Of a stretch of DNA of 54,471 nt, positions 1 through 8,089 are shown piece by piece. Numbering within the stretch: the first letter of the stretch is position 1; each line of letters begins with the position of its first letter. The stretch is from Metaruminococcus_A sp050943475 (GTDB lineage Bacteria; Bacillota; Clostridia; Oscillospirales; Ruminococcaceae), in contig JBMNPF010000014.1 in the NCBI GenBank assembly GCA_050943475.1, forward strand, positions 1-54,471. The letters are read 5' to 3'. Position numbers and translations under genes: made by a program. Under the pieces are notes generated by a model. That model did no database searches. It had not been told where the DNA came from and saw nothing but the letters and a program-made list of their open reading frames with translations.

Positions 1-1
1 A

Positions 2-136
2 AAAGGTGTGGATGGTCGTGACCATTTCTATCGTCTTGATATGGGAAAAACAACGGTTAGAAACAAAGTACGTGGCATTATATCAAATGAGGAGCTTGAC
101 AGAATTTTCGATACAGATGCTGAGAGAGAAGATTAA
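2..136 (+). CDS. C-terminal fragment of an unrecognised protein (5' end outside the window)
   Basis: The second forward frame is open from the first base to a TAA at 134-136 and encodes about 44 residues ending in ELDRIFDTDAERED. The acidic end and lack of an internal start fit the tail of a gene beginning before the window. I do not recognise the family. A 60-residue ATG-started frame overlaps it in another register, but it has no ribosome binding site and an unconvincing composition. The 205 bases after the stop hold only the inverted repeat at 250-317. Confidence 0.4.
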   Translation, partial: KGVDGRDHFYRLDMGKTTVRNKVRGIISNEELDRIFDTDAERED

Positions 137-249
137 ATTCTACATCTATCCTATCTCCTCAACCCCTACAAAAATAGGCGTTATCTAATCTGTCAACTCA
201 ACCCTATCGCTTTCAGGGTAGTTGATATGTTTCCTCGAAGAATAAAAAT

Positions 250-317
250 AAGGGTTTTCTGACATCAGCATCTTCGTAAAAATAATTGAACGAAAAATGC
301 AATATCAGAAAACCCTT
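250..317 (-). terminator. Terminator-like inverted repeat downstream of rlmD
   Basis: Perfect 13-bp arms (AAGGGTTTTCTGA at 250-262 and TCAGAAAACCCTT at 305-317) enclose a 42-nt loop. Read on the minus strand the distal arm runs into TTATTTTTATT, so it can end rlmD transcription. The loop is unusually long. Confidence 0.5.
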
Positions 318-341
318 TATTTATCAATGTTTCGAATAGTC

Positions 342-1709
342 CTATTTCTCCACCCTAGACATCAAGACAACACACTCCACATGCCTGGTACGCGGAAACA
401 TGTCCACAGGGCGGTAGTTCAGTACCCGGTAACCCTGCTGCTCAAATAAGGCGCAGTCGCGCGCAGCCGTGGCGGGATTGCAGGAGATCATGACAATCCT
501 CTGCGGCGCCATTGCGGATACATCCTGTACCACGGCAGCGTCGCATCCCTTACGCGGCGGATCAAGCAGCACAACGTCCGGGCGGATCCCCTGTTCGTTT
601 AGCTTTCGTGTGGCCTGTTTGGCGTCTGCGCAAATAAATTCCGCGTTGGAAATGCCGTTTCGCACTGCGTTTTCCCGTGCGTTATCAACGGCGCTTGCCA
701 CCACTTCAACCCCAATGATTCGCTTCGCCCGGGCAGCCATCGAAAGCCCGATGGTTCCAACCCCGCAGTAGAGATCAATCACCGTTTCCGATCCGGTCAA
801 ACCGGCGTAATCGGCTGCAAGCCGGTAAAGGCGTTCGGTCTGAGCACGGTTTACCTGGTAAAAGGAGAGAGGGGAGAGCTCAAATACAAGCCCGCAAAGC
901 TCATCTCGAATGGCAGACTTGCCAAAAAGCAGGATGTTTTTTCCTCCCAGGATAACATTGTCCGTCCGGGCGTTGATGTTTAATACAACACTCTGCAGGG
1001 CGGGATACCGCGCCGCAAGTTCCGCCGCAATCTGCGAAAAGGGCTCGGCTTCACAGGCGGTAACCAGACAGAGCATCACTTCGCCGCTCATCTCTCCCAT
1101 CCGCAGGTAAATATGGCGCAGGATACCGCAGCGCTGTTCTTCATCATAAGCCTTAATGCCGTACTCATCGCAAAGTCTGCATACGTCCGCTGCAATTTTA
1201 GAAAAAAGCTCCGGTTGAAGAGAACAGTCCCGACAGGGGATTAGCCGGTGACTGCGGTTTGCGTAAAAGCCGTAGATCATATTTCCGTCGGCGTCGGTCC
1301 CAACCGGGTACTGCGCCTTGTTTCGGTATTCTTTTATAGAGGGGCTTGGCAGAATCGGCTCGCAGGGAGCTTCAATCCCGCCTAACCGGATAAACGCGTC
1401 CCGCACCGCCTGTTCCTTAATGCGAAGCTCCGCCTCATAATGAAGATGGCGGAAACAGCACCCGCCGCATTGACGGTAAACCGGGCAGTCTGCATCGGTG
1501 CGGTCGGGCGAAGCGCCCCGCAGCGCGGTGACAATACCGTACCCGTGGCTTTTCAACACCTTGACAATACGTATGTCGCAAATGTCGCCCGCTGCAGTTT
1601 GCGGTACAAATACAACAAAGCCGTTTATTTTGCAAACGCCTTGTCCCTCCACCGTTGTATTTTCAATGGTAACGGTGTGTTGTTCGTTCTTCTTTACTGG
1701 TATGGTCAT
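342..1709 (-). CDS. rlmD: 23S rRNA (uracil-5-)-methyltransferase, RlmD/RlmCD family
   Basis: This 455-residue protein is a SAM-dependent RNA m5U methyltransferase. An N-terminal TRAM domain (about 8-65) is followed by an iron-sulfur cluster motif with Cys75, the CGGC at 81-84 and Cys162. The Rossmann methyltransferase domain shows DLYCGVGTIGLS, LLDPPRKGC and the catalytic ISCNPAT motif. Family members methylate U1939 and/or U747 in 23S rRNA; which uracil is modified here cannot be read from sequence. The ATG at 1709 is chosen because GAGGTG lies 4 nt upstream; a TTG four codons earlier overlaps that site. It lies downstream of the penicillin-binding protein but is separated from it by a terminator-like hairpin. 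Confidence 0.93.
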   Translation of the reverse strand: MTIPVKKNEQHTVTIENTTVEGQGVCKINGFVVFVPQTAAGDICDIRIVKVLKSHGYGIVTALRGASPDRTDADCPVYRQCGGCCFRHLHYEAELRIKEQAVRDAFIRLGGIEAPCEPILPSPSIKEYRNKAQYPVGTDADGNMIYGFYANRSHRLIPCRDCSLQPELFSKIAADVCRLCDEYGIKAYDEEQRCGILRHIYLRMGEMSGEVMLCLVTACEAEPFSQIAAELAARYPALQSVVLNINARTDNVILGGKNILLFGKSAIRDELCGLVFELSPLSFYQVNRAQTERLYRLAADYAGLTGSETVIDLYCGVGTIGLSMAARAKRIIGVEVVASAVDNARENAVRNGISNAEFICADAKQATRKLNEQGIRPDVVLLDPPRKGCDAAVVQDVSAMAPQRIVMISCNPATAARDCALFEQQGYRVLNYRPVDMFPRTRHVECVVLMSRVEK

Positions 1710-1723
1710 GGAACACCTCAAAA

Positions 1724-1764
1724 ATTCCCCCGTGTTTCACGCAAATACGGAAAAACGGGGGAAT
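1724..1764 (-). terminator. Intrinsic terminator between the PBP gene and rlmD
   Basis: Arms ATTCCCCCGT (1724-1733) and ACGGGGGAAT (1755-1764) pair perfectly over 10 bp. On the minus strand the hairpin ends GGGGGAATTTTT, immediately before the rlmD ribosome binding site. It should end PBP transcription or attenuate read-through into rlmD. Confidence 0.6.
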
Positions 1765-1792
1765 ACATGGATTTTAATTCGTGTTGTTTCGG

Positions 1793-3997
1793 TCAATGGG
1801 TGGTGCAGTAATCCGGTATGTTGTCGGATTTATAGTAGCCTGTTTTCTGCTCCGGACAGGTATCCTTCGCCAGCATTCCGGTTTCCGCACAATATGCCTT
1901 TTCAATCACATCGCCCGAAAGCTCGAACTGCTTGGCCTCATATCCCTGAAAGACCTCGGTCATAATCCGCTTCCAAATAGAAGGCGGCGAATAACTGCCT
2001 GTATAATTGGTCCGGACGGCAAGCGGAGAGCTGTCCTCATTGCCAAGCCAAATACCAGCCACGTAATACGGCGTACAGCCTACAAACGCAAGGTCGGTGG
2101 TATAACCGTCGTCGTTGGTCGCGGTACCGGTCTTGCCCACAACCGTTATGTTGCCAAGCCGTGCTGCGGTACCGGTAGAACCGGAAACCTCTACAACATT
2201 TTGCAGCAGTTTGTTCATAATGGAGGCGCTTTCCGGAGAAAGCGCACGGGTGACTTTCGGCTCTTTTTCCAAAATAACATTGCCTTCATTATCAACAATT
2301 TTGGTGTAGGTGTGCTGCTCTGTGTAAACACCCTGGCTCCCAAAAATCTGGTAAGCGGCAGTGAGCTCATCCAGCGTCATGCCTTTGTAAAGCGAACCGA
2401 GCGCCATTGGTGAGAGCGCAATATCGGTGCCGCCGTTTTCGTCTGGAGCGCCTACCAACGTTGTGAAACCGAGCTTCTGGGTCAGAAAGTTGTAGCTGGT
2501 CTGCGGCGAAAGCTGGTTTGCCAGCTTGACCGGAATGGTGTTAAAAGAACGGCGTACCGCATCCGGCATTAAAATATTGCCCCAATATTTGTGGTCGTAG
2601 TTTTGCGGCCAGTCGTTGCGCTGAACACCGTCAATAATAGTGGGGAACGGGCTGTCCTCCATCATATAGGAATAGTGGATCAGGTTGCTTTCAATCGCTG
2701 GGCTGTAAATGGAGAGCGGTTTAATGGCGGAACCCGGGCGGCGTACCGCCATGGTGGCACAGTTGAAAAGCCGGTTTCCTTCCTTTTCACCACGCCCGCC
2801 GACCAGCGCCTTGATCTGCCCATTGTAATCCATAATCACCATTGCGGATTGGGTACGGTTTGCTTCATCTAAATTGGCGTCACCAAAGGTGGCGACGTCA
2901 AGATATTTGGCTTCCAGAACGCTCTGCATTTCCGGATCCTGGGTGGTGTAAATTTTAAGGCCGCCACTCATGACCTTGTCCGAAGCGTAGTCGCGCTCCC
3001 ATCCCTTGATGTTTACAAGGTCGTCAATCACTTCTTCAATGACAGCGTCAACAAACCAGCTGTTGTACTGGGTGGTTTCGGTCTCCGGAAGCTGCGGATC
3101 AATCGCAGTTACAAGTTCGGTGTTTTTATAGGTCTCGAATTCTTCAGCGGTAATGTACCCGTCCTCATACATGGCCTGAAGCACGTAGGCGTTGCGCCGG
3201 TCCTTGTTTTCTTCCGGATGAAGAATAGGGTTGTAGGTACGCGGCGCCCGAACCATTGCGGCAAGCGCGGCGCCCTCTACAACATCAAGCTGCGAAACAT
3301 CCTTGCCAAAATAATATTTGGCGGCCGCCTGTATTCCATGTATGGACTGATCTAACGGGATAATGTTTAAATAGCTCTCCAGAATCTGGTCTTTGGAGTA
3401 AACCTTTTCCAGGTTGACAGCCTGGAAAATCTCGGTAAATTTTCGGGTAATGCTTACATCGTCGTTGCCGGTGATGTTTTTAATCAGCTGCTGTGTAATG
3501 GTAGAACCGCCCTGTTTTGTGCTGTAAAAATGCAGGAACAGGTTCGCAAATGCAGCAAAGGTGCGCTTCCAGTCAACGCCGTCGTGGTCGTAAAAACGCT
3601 TGTCCTCCGCGGCGACAAACGCTTGGCGTACATGCTCCGGAATCTGGTCCAAATTCACCCACTCGCGTATGGTGCGGTTGTGCAGAGATGCGATCACGCT
3701 CTCATTGCCATCCGCATCGGTGGCAACCAGTGTGGTCGTGTAGCCAAGATCCGGATTTTTAATGTCAATGCTGGTATCCGGCTCAACAAATTTCATAACA
3801 TAAACCGTGAGCGCGGTAATGACAATGCTGCCAGTAATGGCCAAAATCAAAATAAAGCTGGCAAGCACCTTGCCAAAGGTCAAAAGGATTTTTTTAACCC
3901 TTCTTGCCCCTTTTGACGTTGGCTTTTTCTTTTTGCGCCCGTTGCTGTGGGAGCTAATATCAATCATGTCGGAATGTTTTTTGTTTCGTTTTGCCAT
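1793..3997 (-). CDS. Class A penicillin-binding protein (PBP1A family)
   Basis: Bifunctional peptidoglycan synthase of 734 residues. A basic cytoplasmic tail (1-40) and one membrane segment (about 41-66) precede a GT51 glycosyltransferase domain with catalytic Glu131 in EDKRFYDHDG and the GGSTITQQL motif at 163-171. The transpeptidase domain has the acylated Ser423 in SAIK (423-426), SFN at 484-486 and KTGTA at 622-626. The last 40 residues include three cysteines. GT51 polymerises lipid II glycan chains and the transpeptidase cross-links stem peptides outside the membrane. The start at 3997 has AAGGAGG upstream; the 24 codons before it, up to a start at 4069, are not needed. Transcribed alone from the promoter at 4128-4156. 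Confidence 0.95.
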   Translation of the reverse strand: MAKRNKKHSDMIDISSHSNGRKKKKPTSKGARRVKKILLTFGKVLASFILILAITGSIVITALTVYVMKFVEPDTSIDIKNPDLGYTTTLVATDADGNESVIASLHNRTIREWVNLDQIPEHVRQAFVAAEDKRFYDHDGVDWKRTFAAFANLFLHFYSTKQGGSTITQQLIKNITGNDDVSITRKFTEIFQAVNLEKVYSKDQILESYLNIIPLDQSIHGIQAAAKYYFGKDVSQLDVVEGAALAAMVRAPRTYNPILHPEENKDRRNAYVLQAMYEDGYITAEEFETYKNTELVTAIDPQLPETETTQYNSWFVDAVIEEVIDDLVNIKGWERDYASDKVMSGGLKIYTTQDPEMQSVLEAKYLDVATFGDANLDEANRTQSAMVIMDYNGQIKALVGGRGEKEGNRLFNCATMAVRRPGSAIKPLSIYSPAIESNLIHYSYMMEDSPFPTIIDGVQRNDWPQNYDHKYWGNILMPDAVRRSFNTIPVKLANQLSPQTSYNFLTQKLGFTTLVGAPDENGGTDIALSPMALGSLYKGMTLDELTAAYQIFGSQGVYTEQHTYTKIVDNEGNVILEKEPKVTRALSPESASIMNKLLQNVVEVSGSTGTAARLGNITVVGKTGTATNDDGYTTDLAFVGCTPYYVAGIWLGNEDSSPLAVRTNYTGSYSPPSIWKRIMTEVFQGYEAKQFELSGDVIEKAYCAETGMLAKDTCPEQKTGYYKSDNIPDYCTTH

Positions 3998-4127
3998 TGG
4001 CAATTCGCCTCCTTGTTTTACACCCGGATGTCCTATGCAATCCCGGTGTGAAAACATGTCCGGCCGCAAAGCCGGATGTTATCCTGCTCAATAGCAGGAG
4101 GGGTTTTGTTTACATACGCTGCCCCTC

Positions 4128-4156
4128 ATTATAGCATAAGCAGACTAGTTTGTTAA
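4128..4156 (-). promoter_or_regulatory. Sigma-A promoter of the PBP gene
   Basis: On the minus strand TTAACA (4156-4151), a 17-bp spacer and TATAAT (4133-4128). A small CCTGCT/AGCAGG hairpin (about 4083-4098) lies in the leader. Confidence 0.65.
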
Positions 4157-4307
4157 GTCGAAAGATGAAAAAATGGAGAACCTGATGATATATTTTACAG
4201 TTTTGAAATGAGGTTTGGCCAATTTCGCCATGTTTTTAATATTCTGTATAATTTTTCCGCAAAAGCATCAAAATATCAGTACCAAGAGAAAAACGGAGAA
4301 ATGAATT

Positions 4308-4619
4308 ATGAGCAGAAAGACAATTTATCTGGGCGCCGTTTTGGGAGCGGCTATCCTCATCAGCGGCATTATGGTTTCTCTCACCATCATGGCAACCCAA
4401 ACCAATGCCCAGGCCGCCGGAGATGAGGTTTACCAATACGTGCTGAAAAACGAAAACAACCGCATCGCCGTCTATGAACGCGGCAGGGAAGAGCCGGTCC
4501 GCGTGCTGGATTATCCGGTCGATTCACTGCCCTACATGGAACAGTCGGCGCTGGAAAATGGGATACCGGTCAAAGATCAGTCCGAACTGCAAAAAATGAT
4601 TGAGGATTTCACCGGATAA
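4308..4619 (+). CDS. Small membrane-anchored protein, possibly BofC C-terminal-domain-like
   Basis: Hypothetical 103-residue protein. Residues about 6-30 form a single hydrophobic segment that would anchor it or act as a signal peptide, leaving about 70 residues outside the membrane. The exported part contains VYQYVLKNENNRIAVYERG and a stretch about the Val-Leu-Asp-Tyr of an adhesion-like strand, which resembles small clostridial proteins annotated with a BofC C-terminal domain; that match is from memory and uncertain. A GGAG site precedes the ATG. A TATAAT at 4247-4252 could be its -10 but lacks a convincing -35. It is monocistronic and ends at a bidirectional terminator. Confidence 0.7.
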   Translation: MSRKTIYLGAVLGAAILISGIMVSLTIMATQTNAQAAGDEVYQYVLKNENNRIAVYERGREEPVRVLDYPVDSLPYMEQSALENGIPVKDQSELQKMIEDFTG

Positions 4620-4623
4620 TGAA

Positions 4624-4655
4624 AAAGGGCTTGCAATATGCAAGCCCTTTCTTTT
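4624..4655. terminator. Bidirectional intrinsic terminator
   Basis: AAAGGGCTTGCA (4624-4635) and TGCAAGCCCTTT (4639-4650) form a perfect 12-bp stem with a 3-nt loop and a following CTTTTT. It sits between the convergent 4308-4619 gene and the CorC/HlyC gene. Confidence 0.85.
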
Positions 4656-4666
4656 TGTAGCCAAAG

Positions 4667-5941
4667 TTAATCTTTTTCGGTCTCTTCCGCCGCAGGACGT
4701 ACAGGAATTACACGGACAATCACCTGCATAATGCGGTTGTCCGCCACCTCTTTTATTGTGACATTTAAGCATTCGTAGGAGAATTGCTCCCCGTTTTCCG
4801 GGATATGGCCCAGCATTTCAATGGCCCAGCCACCGACCGAATTGCTGTCGGTCTCAATGGTAAGCCCATTCTGGTGCACAGCCTCTGCAAGGTCGCTTAC
4901 ACGGAAATCGCCGCTGACTTCAAAGGTGTTTTCATCCATTTGCAGGAATTCATTTTCCTCTTCGTCGTATTCGTCCCAAATTTCGCCAACCAATTCTTCC
5001 AGAATATCCTCTAGGGTGACAATACCCATGTTGCCGCCGTATTGGTCGGTGACAATGGCAAGGTGCGACTTGCTTTTCTGCAGCTCGGTAAACAGCTCAG
5101 ATATCTTTTTCTTGGGCGGAATAAAAATAACGCTCTGAAGCATCTCGCGCACGTTAAAGCTCTTATCCCGTACATAGGCACTGAAAAAGTCCTTGGAGTA
5201 AAGTACGCCAATAACGTTGTCAATGCTGCCCTCGTAAACCGGAATACGGGAATAATGCTCTTCAATGAAGAGCTCCTTAATGGTTTCAATCTCCTCGTCA
5301 ACCGGAATGGAAACAACGTCAACACGCGGGGTCAAAATTTCGTCGGCCGTAACCTCGTCAAAGTCCAGCGCATTGCGCACCAGTTCGCCCTCCTGTTTTT
5401 CCAGTACGCCTTCGCCTTCAATTTCTTCTACAATGTATTTAAGTTCCTGCTCGGTGACCGAAACTTGCTGCTTTTTCGGCTTGATCACTTTAAGCGCCAG
5501 TTTTTTTATGCCAACAAAGATGTAAACCACCGGTGTGAGGATCACCATGATCCAGTACAGCGGGTAGGCGACAACACAGGCAAAAGAATCGGCAAACTCT
5601 TTTGCAATGCTTTTTGGCAGAATTTCACCAAAGATAAGAACCACAACGGTGGACACAGCGGTTGCAATACCAACGCCGGATACACCGAACAGGTTGGTAA
5701 AAAGCATGGTGGAAAGCGAGGCAAAGGCGATGTTGACAATGTTGTTGCCAACCAGAATGGTCGAAAGGGTTTTGTCATAGTTGTCTGCCATGTGCAGCGC
5801 CTTTTTCGCCTTTTTGTCCCCGTTTTCCGCGAGCTTGCGCATGCGGATGCGGTTAATGGTTGAAATAGCGGTTTCGCTGGCTGAAAAGAATGCAGAGAGC
5901 ATTACCAGTACAGCCAGCACAAGTATGAGATAACCGTCCAA
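4667..5941 (-). CDS. CorC/HlyC (CNNM-type) hemolysin-family membrane protein
   Basis: A 424-residue protein with three parts: a DUF21/CNNM membrane domain (about 1-190, with several hydrophobic segments including FGEILPKSIAKE), a tandem CBS pair (about 200-330, containing ILTPRVDVVSIP and GIVTLEDILEELVGEIWDE), and a C-terminal CorC_HlyC domain. Family members are linked to magnesium or cobalt efflux and to ion homeostasis; the hemolysin name is historical. The start is TTG at 5941 with AAAGGAGG 11 nt upstream; no better ATG exists. The gene begins about 50 bases after hslO, so the two may share a transcript. Confidence 0.9.
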   Translation of the reverse strand: MDGYLILVLAVLVMLSAFFSASETAISTINRIRMRKLAENGDKKAKKALHMADNYDKTLSTILVGNNIVNIAFASLSTMLFTNLFGVSGVGIATAVSTVVVLIFGEILPKSIAKEFADSFACVVAYPLYWIMVILTPVVYIFVGIKKLALKVIKPKKQQVSVTEQELKYIVEEIEGEGVLEKQEGELVRNALDFDEVTADEILTPRVDVVSIPVDEEIETIKELFIEEHYSRIPVYEGSIDNVIGVLYSKDFFSAYVRDKSFNVREMLQSVIFIPPKKKISELFTELQKSKSHLAIVTDQYGGNMGIVTLEDILEELVGEIWDEYDEEENEFLQMDENTFEVSGDFRVSDLAEAVHQNGLTIETDSNSVGGWAIEMLGHIPENGEQFSYECLNVTIKEVADNRIMQVIVRVIPVRPAAEETEKD

Positions 5942-5989
5942 AGAAATAGTTTCCTCCTTTAAATAAATGTTTTTTATTTCAACCAGGAA

Positions 5990-6871
5990 TCAAGCTTTTG
6001 CCTTGTCCCTGATTTGGACCAACATCGGTTTGTCAAATACATAAGCCTTGTTGCAGAAATGGCATTTAACTTCTATGCTTTCTTCCTCTTCAATCATCGC
6101 GTCAAGCTCCTGCCGGCCAAGGCTTACCAGTGCACGGGAAACCCGCTCCAGGCTGCAGTCGCAACGGTAGATGGGGCGGCTTTCATCCAGAAGATTGGGC
6201 TCCAGCCCCTGAAGGAGTTTAAAGCAAACCTCCTGCGGCGTCATACCGTCGGCATACATTGAAGAAACCGGGGGCATCTGCTTTAAGTTGTCCTCCAGTA
6301 CGTCAATACAGCTTTCGTCCGCAAAGGGAAGAAGCTGAACCAGGTACCCGCCCGCCCCTTTAATGGTTAAGTCTGGGTTGACCAGCACGCCGAGCCCACA
6401 GACGGTTGGCGTCTGTTCGCTTGCAGCAAAATATTGGGTAACGTCCTCCGCAATCTCGCCGGAGACAATGGGCACCTGCCCGGTGTACGGCTCTTTCAGC
6501 CCCAAATCTTTAATGACCTGCAAAAAGCCGTCTTTTCCAACGGCGCCGGCAACGTCCAGCTTGCCGTATTGGTTGAGCGGCAGCTCTACAATGTTGTTTT
6601 CAGCGTAGCATTTTACGTTCCCAAAGCTGTCCGAAACGGCAATCATACTGCCAATCGGTCCGCCGCCCTTCATGCGCAGGGTAACCGACTGCCCCTCCGC
6701 CTTGAGCATGCAGCCCATCATGGAAGCGGCGGCCGAGAGCCGACCAAGCGCCGCCGAAACAACGGCGGAGGTCTTGTGAATGCGTTCAATTTCGCCGACG
6801 ATATCGGTCGCATCAATGGCGCATGCCATAACGCTTCCGTCCGCCGAGATGGTTCGTACCAGTTTTCCCAT
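5990..6871 (-). CDS. hslO: Hsp33 redox-regulated chaperone
   Basis: Cytoplasmic holdase of 293 residues, the usual Hsp33 length. The N-terminal domain carries the family pattern around AAASMMGCMLKAEGQSVTL. The C-terminal zinc switch is complete: Cys237-x-Cys239 and Cys270-x2-Cys273. In the family, oxidation of these thiols releases zinc and activates binding of unfolding proteins. The ATG at 6871 is preceded by AGAGGAA; an upstream in-frame start at 6952 would overlap the methyltransferase gene. It follows that gene by 10 bases, giving an apparent yerC-methyltransferase-hslO operon. Confidence 0.95.
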   Translation of the reverse strand: MGKLVRTISADGSVMACAIDATDIVGEIERIHKTSAVVSAALGRLSAAASMMGCMLKAEGQSVTLRMKGGGPIGSMIAVSDSFGNVKCYAENNIVELPLNQYGKLDVAGAVGKDGFLQVIKDLGLKEPYTGQVPIVSGEIAEDVTQYFAASEQTPTVCGLGVLVNPDLTIKGAGGYLVQLLPFADESCIDVLEDNLKQMPPVSSMYADGMTPQEVCFKLLQGLEPNLLDESRPIYRCDCSLERVSRALVSLGRQELDAMIEEEESIEVKCHFCNKAYVFDKPMLVQIRDKAKA

Positions 6872-6881
6872 AATGTTCCTC

Positions 6882-7625
6882 TCAGGATTTTTGTGTAATA
6901 TAGATGAGACGCTCAGAATCCGGCCGCGGGGGTGCGGTGCTGTCCTCATCATAAACAGCGAGCAGTTTCAGGCCCGCCCGGTTCAGCATGGCGCAGAGCT
7001 CCTCATGGGAATATGCGCGTTCACTGAACTGCTCCACGGAGCGCCTGTAAACAGCGCCGTCCGGGAAAAACAAATCCAGGTCAATACAGACCGTGTGGTT
7101 GGGCCCCGGCGAGTTCTGCCAAACGCAGTATACCTCCGGCTCATCGTATAAAAAGATGTTGTCTGCAAGCACCTGCTCATGCTTATAAATCGTATTCACG
7201 TCAAATAAAAAAAGTCCGCCCGGGTTGGTAAAAAGAGAAACCCGGTTCAGCGCTTTCTGCAAAGCCTCTGGCTCGGTGATGTGGTTAAGGCTGTCCAGCG
7301 CGCAAACGGTGACGTCAACCGTGCCGTAAAGGTCCAGTTCCTCCATCGGCTGGCAGAGGTAGATAATGGAATCCAGCCCGCTGTCAAATTTTTTCTCCAT
7401 CGCGGCAGAAAGCATCTCTTCAGAAGCGTCCACCCCAATGACGTCATACCCCATGCGGGCAAATTCTGTGCTCATTGAACCGGTTCCGCAGGCAAGGTCA
7501 AGCAGAATTCCTTTTTTTCCACCGAATGTTTCAATCATCCTGTGATAATAAGCCGCGCGCCCCGCATAATCAATGTTTGCGGTGAGAAGGTCGTAGACGC
7601 GGGCAAAGTCGGTGTAACTACTCAT
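6882..7625 (-). CDS. Class I SAM-dependent methyltransferase
   Basis: A 247-residue Rossmann-fold methyltransferase. Motif I is LDLACGTGSMSTEFA (about 42-56) and the following acidic strand end is VIGVDASEEML, both typical SAM contacts. The rest resembles the Methyltransf_25/YqeM-like group common in Firmicutes; the substrate is unknown. The start overlaps the end of the YerC/YecD gene by 8 bases, which implies translational coupling. Confidence 0.85.
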   Translation of the reverse strand: MSSYTDFARVYDLLTANIDYAGRAAYYHRMIETFGGKKGILLDLACGTGSMSTEFARMGYDVIGVDASEEMLSAAMEKKFDSGLDSIIYLCQPMEELDLYGTVDVTVCALDSLNHITEPEALQKALNRVSLFTNPGGLFLFDVNTIYKHEQVLADNIFLYDEPEVYCVWQNSPGPNHTVCIDLDLFFPDGAVYRRSVEQFSERAYSHEELCAMLNRAGLKLLAVYDEDSTAPPRPDSERLIYITQKS

Positions 7626-7911
7626 CGGTTTTCATGCGGTCAAATACGCAGGAGTAACCGTCGTTGCCGTACATTAAAGAACGGTTGACCCGGCTGATGG
7701 TAGCGGTGCTGGCGCCGGTCTGGCCGACAATATCGCTGTAAACCCTGTGCTCACTGAGCATTTTGGCCACCACAATGCGCTGGGACATGGCCTTGAGCTC
7801 CTGCGCAGTGCAGAGATCCTCAAAAAAATTGTAGCATTCTTCCATGTTTTTCAGGGAAAGGATTGCCTGAAACAAAAAGTCAACATCGCTGTTTTTTAGT
7901 TTATTGTTCAT
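7618..7911 (-). CDS. TrpR-like YerC/YecD family DNA-binding protein
   Basis: A 97-residue all-helical protein matching the YerC/YecD TrpR-related family: ELKAMSQRIVVAKML followed by a helix-turn-helix GQTGASTATISRVNRSL. Family members are presumed transcriptional regulators of unclear target. The ATG at 7911 has AGGAGG 6 nt upstream. It is the first gene of a run with the methyltransferase and Hsp33, expressed from the promoter at 7945-7973 and divergent from lon. Confidence 0.88.
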   Translation of the reverse strand: MNNKLKNSDVDFLFQAILSLKNMEECYNFFEDLCTAQELKAMSQRIVVAKMLSEHRVYSDIVGQTGASTATISRVNRSLMYGNDGYSCVFDRMKTDE

Positions 7912-7944
7912 TGGAAACCTCCTAAAACGGCAATCATTTTGTTT

Positions 7945-7973
7945 ATTTTAACACACTAAAATAGAAAAGTAAA
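7945..7973 (-). promoter_or_regulatory. Sigma-A promoter for the yerC-methyltransferase-hslO run
   Basis: Minus strand: TTTACT (7973-7968), 17-bp spacer, TAAAAT (7950-7945). Confidence 0.5.
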
Positions 7974-8009
7974 GCGTTTGCGGCGGTATGAATGACGCCC
8001 TTTAAGAAC

Positions 8010-8038
8010 TTGCAAAAACACCCGGAATCCAGTATAAT
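8010..8038 (+). promoter_or_regulatory. Sigma-A promoter of lon
   Basis: TTGCAA (8010-8015), 17-bp spacer and a consensus TATAAT (8033-8038), about 50 bases before the lon start. No CIRCE or CtsR-type heat-shock operator is visible. Confidence 0.7.
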
Positions 8039-8089
8039 AGGACCATAATATTGAGGCCGGAAAAACGGCCGGTATTTAAGGAGATTAGA